Origin: Mycogone perniciosa
Lineage: Eukaryota > Ascomycota > Sordariomycetes > Hypocreales > Hypocreaceae
Direction: 5' to 3'
DNA length: 64,000 nucleotides
NCBI GenBank assembly: GCA_025331125.1
Contig: JAOALB010000186.1
Coordinates: 17,079-81,078 of the forward strand
A program made the translations under genes and the position numbers. Below the pieces are notes generated by a model. That model was not told the DNA's origin. It made no database searches and was given only the letters and a program-made list of their open reading frames with translations. Below, piece after piece: positions 23,577-35,500 of the stretch. Every line of letters begins with the position of its first letter. Positions within the stretch are counted from its first letter, which is position 1.

Positions 23577-26500
23577 CTACTTGCTGGACATAACCTCTAT
23601 GATTTGAGAGATTTCATCACTAAACATCCGCACAAATAGTCCTAGCTCCTCTTGATTTAATAAATCAGCATCACAACCAGCGCCAATTGCAATGCCAGAA
23701 GAAGTTCGACTGGACCCTACGTCCACGAAGAGCATTTGGGCTGGCAAAAAGCTAGAATCGAGATCATCGACAGCACTAGGTACAGTTAGATCAACAGGAG
23801 ACGCATAATCAGAGGGGACTCCCAATGGCCAAGGCCGCAATAGAGACTCTTCATTTGTCTGCGCCGTGACTAGGAGCTCGTTATTCCAGAGAATATTGAG
23901 ATGGGCATTATAGGGAACGAAGCCTGTTTCGCCACCAGCCCACTGTAAGACCTCACGTAGGTTGCTTTGCTCGTATGTGGCTCTGGCACTGAGTTCCTCT
24001 TGGAAGTGTTGCAGGAGCTTCATTGCAACGGATCTGCTTGGGAAAGGCGTGATAAGTTTGTTTGAGATCGCAATCGGAAGCACATTAAGTGTTGGACCTG
24101 CGAGTGACTCAATATTTTGGAAAGAAGTCGATCTTCCAGCCGTGAAATATCCAAATATGGGGCAATTGGAGCCTGTTGCGGCAGCCAACGCACGCGCAAA
24201 TGCTACCACTAGGATGCCGTGTGAAGTGACTCCCCCGGTGCGTGCAACACTCTCTATACTGTGAACGGTGACTGCAGGACAATCCACGACGACAGAACTC
24301 TTCTTATGAGATTGCGGTGCAATAGGGTTTTCGCTAATCGGCCCAGAATGCAGACCATTGCTCTGCTGCATTTGGCCAATGAGAGTAGGCTCAGAGGACT
24401 TTAGAGCTGTCTCCCAAAATCTTTTCTCGTTTCCAATTGCGCCCTGCCGAGAAATGTAGATTTCTCGCACAAACTTGCAAAATGATGGTGAGGGTTCAGA
24501 CTTGACATCAGGACAGTTGTATAGTGATGTAAGTTCTGCGATCAACACACCCATGCTCCAAGCATCGTACGCTGCGTGATGAATGGTGAGGAGCACTGCA
24601 TCCCCCCCACTGCCGCCTTGCACTAAGCAGAGACGAACTGGCGGATCGTAAAGCGAAGAGGGAGAGCGGTAAATCTGCCTCAATTTTTCCTTCACAGTTT
24701 CTTCGAGATTTGTGCTTCCGGCAACAGTATGCACCGAGAAAGTCGAAGGGGTATCTGCTCTACTTTGCAAAACGACCTGCAGCGTTTGATCCCCATTCAC
24801 AGCAACGAAACACGAACGCAGGGCCACATGTCTGCACCTCAGAGTGTCCCATGCAAGTTGCAAGAGAGAAGGATCTAAGGCTTGACTGGCCTGAAAGACC
24901 CACGTTGGTTCATACATCGTCTTGCCCGACCGGAGCCAGAGGGCAAGATGATACTCCTGCCCCGCTAGAACTGGTAACACGTCCTCGACTACCAATTTGT
25001 TCTTTCCGAGGCGAGACAAGGCTTCCTCGCGCAAATTATTGTCCACAAGATGCGTAGTGCTCATTTTACCCATGGAGGTTGTAACAGCCAACGTCTCAGA
25101 TTTTGCCAGCGCCGCCTCACAGAGCTTTCCCACCATCACGTTGCGCATAATATCGATAGTGTTGAGGTGAATTCTCTCCTTTCTGCATGCAGCCGCAACT
25201 CGAATGGCCAGGATTGAATCAATTCCGAATGAAAAGATGCTTGTCTGGGGCTGGATGTTGTGTTGTGCGGTACCAGTTACGTCTGAGAGAATGCCACTCA
25301 GCGTGACGAAATAGCGACTAAGTGCAGCTGATTGAAAGGCGGTGTGCTCATCACTACTTTGTGGACCAGCTGCTATAGCCTGTCTGGGGAGGTCTGCCAG
25401 AGATGGGGGAAACGCAATAGCCAGCCTGTCTGGGGAATTGGTGACATCCATGAAGCATTGCGCGACAAGGTCGAGGAAACCTTCAGCCCTCTCTTTTGTC
25501 ATTGCTGAGAGAGCTGTAATGGTAAGAGATCCATCGCTTCCTTGGTGGACTTCAATAGTCAAGCGATACTGAGAGGGTGGCTGAGCTTCCTGCGAACTTT
25601 GGGCCTGGTATTGTCTCCAAGCAGAATTGTTGATTCCCTCCCCATCCTTCTGAAAAACAAAAAGGATGTCAGACAACTCCATGCGATTGCTGCCATCGCC
25701 TCGCCATCGCTTTTGGATCTCCATGAGAGATCCATACTGGTAGTCTAAGGATCTATCTTGAAACTCTTGCAGTCCTTTCAAGATGTCAAGATTGCTGGCC
25801 GCAGAATCAGACATACGGAGCCGGAAAGGAAGAGTATTCAGCATAGGGCCTGAAATCTTATCTGCCCCATCAATGGTAATACGGCCTGCCAGGACCTGTC
25901 CAAATACAACATCGCGAGTGCCAACGAGACTGCAAACTGCCTTTCCCACCGAAAACAAGAGAGTAGTTTGAGTGGAAATCTTTTCCCTTGCACACCACTC
26001 CATCAAAGGAATGATGTTGTTAGCAATTCGTGCAGTCGTCAAATTCAAGATGTTTACATTTCCCTCCTCTCTTAGGGGTACTTGGACACTGTTGTAACCC
26101 GAAAGGTGGCTTGTCCAAAACTCGATTGAGTCTCGAGAACACTTTCGAATTTCAAGCGCTGCTTCGTGGAAAGGTACGCGATCTGGAAGCCTGAGATCAT
26201 TATAGAGACTCCAGAAATCTTGAAAGATGAAACCAATCGACACTCCATCATACGTGGAATGATGCAATGATGCGACGAAGATGAGCTCGGACGAACTTCT
26301 GACGACTGTAGCTCGGACGGGTGGGTAGGTAAAGGACGATGAATCCTTGAACTCGCATGTTTCAAATACCTCTTCCAGACTCTGTTGGATATTATCTGTA
26401 ATAATCTCCCTCCATTGTATAACAGGAGTATCATGCACAGCCCCAACCCAGAGTGCCAAGTTTTGTTGCAGTGCAAGAAAGGAGGTTCTCAGTATGTCGT

Positions 26501-29500
26501 GCTTAGCAAGAAGCATTCCCCACGAAGCTTTGAGTTTTGAAACATCAGTATCAAGAGGAAGTATTATGGGATGATGGTGAGAATATAGCTTCGGATTTAT
26601 GGCAAGCGTAGCTGTAACCATCGCAGCTTGAAGGGGGGTTAAGGGATAGACATCACTGATGCCAGTAAGCATTTCTTCTGGAATGATGCCCCGTAATATT
26701 TCACGTCCCCATTCTGGCTCAGTGGAATCATTGAACGGTCGCTGTTCTTTGTGGTTGCCTGTGGAAGCGGATCCGTTCAGAGCTTCTGGGAGCATCTCCA
26801 TATGCCCCGAAAGGTCCCTGATACTTGGATTCCTAATGACATCAGCACCGGATATTTGAAGCCCATTCTCTCGAAGCAGTTTCGAAAATCGTATGGTTGT
26901 GATTGAATCAATTCCAAACTGGATAAAGGGTGCGTCTTTCTTGATCCGACCTCTGTCAATACCGGAAAAGCTGACGATGGCGTCTCGAATTTTATCTTCA
27001 CAAGCCGACCATGTTCCATCAATCTCTACTGGCGGATTCAAGGTTTGATCAGAACTCGTATTTGAAATAGTTGGAGATACAGATATCTGCTCTCCTTGAA
27101 GAAAGGCGTTGGTTAACAATTCGATCTTCTCGAGTATGATGTCGATATCGGGGAAGGAGTCTGATAGGCTTGAATGTGCCTGTAACGTCAGGATGTCTTC
27201 CACAGAATTCGCTTCACACTGAATAGCCAGTGCGTACTCTAATGACATATGGCCTTTACTGAGCTTCAACGTCATTTCTTCAGGAGATTTGGTCGGTGCC
27301 GACGAGGGTGCTCTGATGAAAGAGAAGATGCTGGAAAAGAGTGGTCCAGAAATACCTAGCCAACTCGAGATTGAGCGAAGGGATGTATGTTGGTATTCCA
27401 TGGAGCTGAATAGCCTCTTTTGCATCGTAACCACAATATCATGAAGTGTATTGCCATCCCCACTTAGATTCAGACGCTGTGGAATTGTGGTAATGCATGG
27501 TGCAGCGATATCTTCAATTCCATCGACATCAATGGATCGTCCGGACAAGACGACACCGAAGGTGACGTCATCTTCGGCAATGGTCTGAGCGAGAGCGTAT
27601 CCAAATATACCTTGGACCAAGGCTGAGAGCGTCAGATCAAATTGCAGACAAAGGCTCTCTATTGTTGATAAATTCGATTGAAACACTCTGCGTGACAACT
27701 TTGGCTTTTTCGAAGTGGAGAGTAGTGTAGTGGAAGCTCTGTTGGCCAATTCAGCCTCCCAGTATTGCCTCGCCCGATCCTGCCTCCGATTCTGCAAAGT
27801 GATGTGCTGTATTAAAGACATGATTGAAGGTCTCTTTGGCACCGTGCCTCGAGTATATGCGTTTTCAAAGTCAGTGAACATCATATCTAGAGAATTCATG
27901 TCATATAGACTGTGATGCATGGAGACCATCAAAAAGGCTGGCTGTTGGCACTCGGCAGAGTCGGCTGCAGAGGCAATTGTGAATCGTATAGGTGGTGTTC
28001 GGTCCATTGTCGTGATGATGTCGTCCGAAATTTCCTGGCGAAGATCAAGAAGTCTCTGCTCTAGTCTGTCGGGGCTCTCTAGAATATGCTTCCAATTCAC
28101 ATGGCTGTCATCAGCTCCCATAACAATCTGATAAATGCTGTTGTCTCGGAAATGGAAACAGGTTCGCAGAATCTCGTGCTCTCTAATCACCATCCCCCAT
28201 GCTTGTCTTATCTTCTTCACTCGAGCACCAGATGTTAGCTTGAAGGTCATGTGGCTGATATATTGCGCGTCTATCATTGATCCGTGGGTAAGCGAATGCG
28301 CCACGAGTGCTTCTTGAAGGGGTAAGCACGGTCGAATGGATTCTACATTTTGCGCGTTCGGCCAAGACAGAGAAATCAAGTCGTCTCGCACTGCGCTCTC
28401 CAGTTTTTCTAGGTCATGTTGGACTACCCGGGTCATCATTTCCACGCCCTGAGAATCTATCGTCGTGTTGTTTGAGTCGCTAGCTAACTGCTCGATGGTT
28501 GGATTTCTTAGGAGTTGCGCTACTGAAACAATGAATCCGAGTTTCTTAAGCTTGAATGATATGTTCACAGCACTGATACTGTCCACACCAAGTTGGAAAA
28601 TTGAAGTCCCTGGCTCGGTAACTGCTTTCTCCTGTCGAGGGATTAAACTGGTGATTATCGTGGATATGTCCGCTTCCCTTGAACTGAGTTTCCGTGACGG
28701 AACTGACTGGGAAATTACTCTGTTGCCATGGCCTTCAAAAAGATCTCTGGATGATATGGAACGAAATATTTTGGCTAATAGTTTGTTATCCGTCTTCGCC
28801 GATTCTGTCAGTGGTAAGAAGGATATGGGGAGAATGAAATCTGGAACCATATAAGATGGCAAAGCGATCTGGCAGGCCTCCCTTAGATCGCCGTCGACTT
28901 TCATGAATGTTTCAGTGAGAAAGTTGGCGGGTGCTGCAGAAGCATTGCAAGAGTCTGCAATGAAAGAAACCAGTAATTGCCGTGGAAGTTCCGGGTGCTT
29001 GAGCAATAGTGTTGCGACATCCACAGGATCGGTGGATGCCGAGCGAACAGCCTCGGAGACTTCACCTAACTCTAGTCGTTGCCCACGAACTTTCACTTGG
29101 TCGTCTTTGCGACCTAAGAATATAATGGAGCCGTCATGTTCCATCCGTACGATGTCGCCTGTCCTATACATAGGTTGACCATCAAAAGTGCAGAATCCTT
29201 TAGCGTCAGGTCGGTTGTGATAGCCATTCGCAACCAAGCTGCCCACAAATGCGAGCTCTCCTGGCATCCCTATTTTGACATGTGTGTCTGTTCCTGGTAT
29301 CAAAATATGGGCAACACAATCTCCAAGAGGTTTTCCGATGTTTCGGGGATCAGAATCCAAACGCAGACGCCCAGAACAGCATCCGATTGTTACCTCAGTA
29401 GGACCGTAGGCGTTAATCAGGCTAACTTGCTGGCTAGAGGACCATATTTTCTGTGTTCGAGGTGTCATTTTCTCTCCTCCCACACCTAGAAAGACAAGAT

Positions 29501-32500
29501 CTGGTGTATCGGACGGAGTGAGACCAGTTTGATCCAGTAGAGAAGGAACGAAGCTAGCGTGAGTTATACGCAGCTCTTTGAGTATCCCAGGCAAGTTGTC
29601 TAGGAGAGAAAGGCGTTCGCCAGTCACAGCACACATACCGTGCCGCCACGCTAGAAACATTTCGCCGATATGTACATCGAACGCTCTGCTGGCCAGACAT
29701 AAATATTTTCCTGAGCCACCTAGATCTGGTGTTTTTGGCGCTTCTGTGCAAATGAGTTGCGATTGGGCGTCCATGAAGGAACTCAGATTCTGACGACTCA
29801 CTCGTACTCCCTTCGGAATGCCGGTCGAGCCGGATGTGTACAGTAAGTACGCATCTAGATCGATGCGGCCCTGCCTGGTGGGATTGGATGTGCTTTTGGT
29901 TTCAAGCACGTCAAGGAACGACTGTTGGTTGACATCTATAAGATGCGTTTCACCGGAAAGAGACTGTTGCTGGAAACCTTGCTCTGAAACAAACACGATA
30001 GCGGCACCGCTGTCCTTCAGAAGGAATGATTTTCTCTCCATCGGGAGGCCTACTTCAATTGGCACATACGTATTACCAGATTTCATGACGCCAAGAATGA
30101 TCGCGAAGGAAAGTAAAGTCCGATCAAGCGACACGGCTATCCTCTGCTCGTCAATGAAAAGATCTAAAATGAAGTGCGCTACTTGATTTGAAACGCGATT
30201 GAGTTGCTGGAAGGTCCATGATACGGACTGAAAGTTCCCGGAGTCAAACTCGGTGACAATCTCAACAGCTCTCCATTCAGAACATAGCTCTGCCAATCTT
30301 TCGACATGGTAGCTTGGCTGATAACAGACTGGATACTCATCAGGTCGTACGTGTCCACTGATTGAAACCAGTGCCGGCGGAAAGTATTTGGTGAGGCTCA
30401 TTATCGAGGGCTCCTTTGGGTGTAGCGTAATGTTGTCCAATAGTGAATCAAGTTGATGCAAGAACGCCTCCTGTATTGCCTTGGTCATCATTGACTCATC
30501 TACCGAGAGGGAAAGGAGTATGCCATCGTCAAGAGTCTCAAAGACGTTGAGAGCGATGGGATGGTCAACGGGCATATCCGGAACTTCGCCCACCTCATCC
30601 CAGAGTGTAGTGGCTCCATTCCCATCCTGATCTAATAGATGAATTACAAGCACGGCAGCGTAGATCATTTCATTAGCCTTCTTTTGAATGATTTTCCGAA
30701 TCTGGCCAGCGTGGATAGGCCGGCACTCGATACTGCGCGACAGTAGCTTGCCTTGTGCTTTTACTAGCTGTTCGGGATTTCCATTCATTGTGAAAGGCAC
30801 TGGGTAAGTCGACACTAGCGGCGCCATGGCGTCGGTAAGCCTTGCGTCAAGCACTCGCTCTGATCGAATCTCAGCAAACAAGACCCTTTGAGACTCGGCA
30901 AGCTCTGCGAGCATCGAACCGTAAGCAACACGGATCAGACAACTCAAGGAAGTGCCTCCAAGTTCCATAGCTGCGCGGACCAACTGGGATCTTGACATGC
31001 GCGCCCGTGTTTCTGTGGTTCTATGAACCATTGGTCCTGTGGAGTGTGTTGCAGCGTCTGTTTCGACATCGAGATCCGGCTCGTTTATGAATGGGCTTAA
31101 GGCTTCTGTCCAGAAAGATAAAGCTCTCTCATCATTTTGGCGCAATGATAATCTGCTAACAGCCTCTTGGAGTTGACAACGCCTGCTTTCATACCTGAGG
31201 TCGGTATAAGCGGCAGCGACGTCGTGGAGGAGGTAGTGTAGCATTTCTCCATCATACAATGAATGATGAATGGTTAAGATCATAGTGCGTTTCTCACCTG
31301 TAGAGAGGATTGTTAGTTGCCAGGGAGGTGATATGAAGCTGTCTGCGTGGTGTTTCTCTGCGACATCTTCATGTATTGTCCGGGCAACTAATTGCACATC
31401 TTCGACATCATTTGTTATTTCGGCCCACTTGACAGATGCCATATGGGAAATTATCTGTAGGAATGTAGATGGGTCAACAGACGCTTCAGGATCAAAGTTG
31501 TCTAGATATGCTCTGGAGAAAAACCCAACCCGAAGTATTTCATGGGAAGAGGCGACAGTCTCCCAGGCCTGACGGAGCCGGGCGATATCAATGTCTTCCG
31601 ACAACGTCCAAAGCCAGTTAGCCCAATATAACAGGGGCTCTCGAAGGGTCTCTACCAAGACGCCTTCTTGCATCGGTGTTGCAGGAGCAACCCGAAATTT
31701 CGAGGAACCTCCCTTTAGGTGTTCACCAATGAGTGGCTTCCAGTACTGACTAAATTGCTCAGCGGTGTCTTCCCATCTTGTCTCGACTTTCTCCTCCGAT
31801 CCAGCCATTATGGATATTATATCTCCGATATTGTGGCATTGCAGAATTTGAACGGCTGAGATGTTTCCATGAGCTTTGAGTCCTGAGCTAAGCTTGACTG
31901 CCCCAATAGAGTCGACGCCCAGTTGAGCAAGGGTAGTACTGGGCCGAACAATTGAAGGCTGTATTTTTGTGATCCTCTTGATGTTATCAAGAAGTGGGCG
32001 ATTCTGATAGTGCCACTCGGAATCTACTGTCATGTCTTCGTTCTGGGCAGCTTCGGGAGGCGGCAGACCCGACCAGTCTGAAGCGAGTATGCCGAGAAGC
32101 AGCTCCTTGTCTATCTTCGCTGAGAGAGTCTTGGGTAATGTGCTCAAGACTATAAATACATCCGGTACCATATGCCGCGGGAGTTGCGAAGCGGCATGAT
32201 GTGCCACAGCTTGAGAGATACTTGCGGCCTCTTCATCAATGATAATACATGGCTTGCTGTTCTCGTCACTATGGTAGCGTCCTGAGTCTAGAAAACAAAC
32301 AATAGAGTCTTCTGTGGATCCAGGGAGTTTGGAAAGCAGTACTGTGGCATGAACAACGGCGGAGTGCCCTGAGGAACAAACAGCAGCGATTTCATTCAAT
32401 TCGACTCGCATGCCCCTGATTTTGACCAGACCGTCGTTGCGGCCGACAAAGTCAAAGCTGCCATCGCTCATCTTCCTGACGACGTCTCCTGTGTGATATA

Positions 32501-35500
32501 CCCGTCTCTGCAGAAACTGGTTCCACACGAATTTGCCATCATCTCTCAAAGGATCTCTCCAGTATCCAGGCGAGAGCTGTGGCCCCGCTATCACAAGTTC
32601 GCCGAGTCCGTGTGTTATTAGCGGGTGGCCATCTCGCATTACCCAGGCCTCCACAGTTGGCAAGGGTCGGCCAATGATAGTACTTCGGACAGTGCCTGTT
32701 ACTCTTTGAAGTGTAACAATAATGGCTGTTTCAGCCGGGCCGTATGCATTGTAGAGCGACACTCTCCCCTTCCAATTGTCTGCAAGAGCTTGGGGAGTCT
32801 TCTCGCCACCAATACAGACAACGCGCAGGCAATCCAATTCGTCAACTGGTAGAGTGCTTGCAAATGAGGGTGTGACTAAGAGATGCGTTGCTGTCACGGT
32901 CCTAGCTAAGGTCGGAAGCGACCCGAGTAGAATATCGCGTGTTGCTGAGACTAGTATCCCTCCAAGCTTCCAAGCTGAGAAAAGGTCAAAGACAAAAGCA
33001 TCGAAGGTGAAGTTGGCAAACTGAAGATACCGCACCGCCCCTCCACTCAAGCCTTCATCGATATGATTGACAACTGAGTTGATGCAAGACGATGCAGCTT
33101 CGTGGGTAATAGGAACCGCTTTTGGTGTCCCAGTTGTACCACTGGTAAAGATTATATACGCCATATCTGTTTTGTGCAACTTATGAACAGCACGATCATC
33201 GAGCTGGTCCGTAGTGGACATGGTCCCATCAGAGTTGAGCTCGTTGGGAGCCACTTTCTCATCGCCCAAAGCTGCAATATCGATAGCTTCGAATCCGTCA
33301 GGAAGTGCAGGGGCCGTTTGATCCACTGTTTCTTGGGCAACCAGAACTATGCCAGTTGAGGTTTTCTCTATAAGAGTCAGCTGGCGAGCCGGAGGATATT
33401 GAGGATCAATCGGACACCATGCGGCCCCAGCCTTCATAATACCCAGTACGGCGATGTATAATTCAGGACATTTATTCATGCAAATGGGAATGATATGTGG
33501 CCTCGGTTTAGCAGATAAGCGTCGACGCAGGGATGAGGCTATTCGCTCAGCCTTCCAATCGAGTTGTTGGTAAGTCATTTGAATCGGCAAACATTCGCCG
33601 CCTGCGTCACGGTAAAAGGAGAGCGCCAAAGAATCAGGCTCATCTCGCGCCCATTTCTCAACATAGCTGTGCAGTATCAATTTCTCCACGGATGGCCGCG
33701 TTTGTAAAACTCCCCCAGTGGAAATATCAGTCGTCGTATTCAAGGTATTGCTAGGAGGGGCGAATTGATATTCTAGGAACGGCCTCTCTGGGTTGTCAAG
33801 GATTTCGAGCGTGATCCTTGCCAAGTCTGCGAGCATGAGTTTGGCAGCAGGAGTATCAACCAGTGAGCACTGATAAGTGGCTCGAAACTCGATATGACCG
33901 GACCTATGAGGATGCACCTCAATAGACATGGTCTGATCATTGTGCATCACTAGATGTGAGACGCGACTATAGAGAAGGTCCTCACCACTCTGATCTGCGA
34001 ATGATTGAAATGCAAAAGTAGTGTTATATTTTGCCGTCGAAACTGGGGCGTGCAGATAACGCAGGAGTTCGGCGTTTTGCTCCGTTCTCACGGTAGTGAT
34101 GTCTATAATTCTTGGACACTCGATCACGTCCAGTTTCATACGTATAGGGTGAACCGTGAAAACGGGCGCTGCACAATTTTGTGTCTCGTCTGTGAATCGA
34201 TCGGAAACAGCACTGCCAAATACTATATCCTTTTCGCCGGTGTAGGTGAATAAAATCAAGGCCCAGGCTGTTTGCAAAACAGCAAGAGGGGAAGAGTGCA
34301 TGTTTGCGGCCTTCTTCTGAAGGAAATCCATCGTGAGCTCCGAGAGAAGGCTTGTAACCTCGCATCCGCCTTGGCCTTTAACAGGTAGCGTAAGTCTGAT
34401 GCACGGAAATGGAAGAGAAAGGCTCCCTTCAAGAGACGTACGCAAGAAGGTGGCTGCTCCCTTGCGATCCGCCATGAAGTGTCTCTGGACAGCTGTGAGC
34501 GGACCAGTTCGAGAAATGACTGGTGCATTGAAGTATTCTCGTTCCACGTCTGCAAATAATAAACGGAGAGACCCTCTGTCGAATAGAGAGTGCAACATGC
34601 TGAATATGATGGCGTGGCGACCGGGTGCCTTGATAGCAGACAAATATCTTGGCGGCCTATCCAGCGTCATTGCTCTTTGGCAGTAGACCTGAGCATCTTC
34701 AACCAGTTGATCAAATTCGTCATCGCAGTTCGCAAAATATTGCTTCGCCTGGATTCGAGAATCGGGATGGCTGAGGGACAAAATACATTGGGCGAAAGGG
34801 GTCAACTCATCGTCGACTTGGACGAAAACTGTCCGCATGATATCGTGACGGGACACCACAGTGGACCAAGCTTGAAGAATCCTGTCATAATCATAGCCTT
34901 CGGCAATTTCGCAGACAGTATGGTAAATGTAAGATTTCTGTTGAGAAGGTACAGAGTCACTCGAGGATGACCCTGAGGTGAGCACAAAACTGGTCAATAT
35001 GCCAGCTTGCAATGGTGTAGTTGGTAATATTGACTCAATTTGATCCTCGCTGTAAGACAGATTCTGAATACAGTGGGATTCGTGTCGCGTCTTGAAACCC
35101 TTGAGTAAGGACTGCCAAAGTTGATCGTCCTCGAAATCCTTGCACACAACCGAGTCAACTTGCTGATATTGCCCTGCAAGCTGGCCTACTGTGCGACTAG
35201 ACAGCACATCTGTGATATGTAGGCTGGGCAGGCCGTCATCACGGGCGTGTTGGAGGAGCCGAACTGCGCGCAGGCTGTCTATACCGAGGGATGCGAGGGT
35301 TGTAGAAGGAGTAACTCGACTCCCTTCTGTCGAAACTGTCTTGGAAATGGTATTGAGAACCCGCTCAAAAAAGCCTGTCTCGTCAATCATGCTCTCATTT
35401 GTCGGGCTATCTTCTGGTTGGCTGCCTGGACCCAGCGGCGTTAAGTTGGACTTTTCTGGTGATTGGCACAATTTTTGTAGAGTTTTTCGGTCGATTTTGT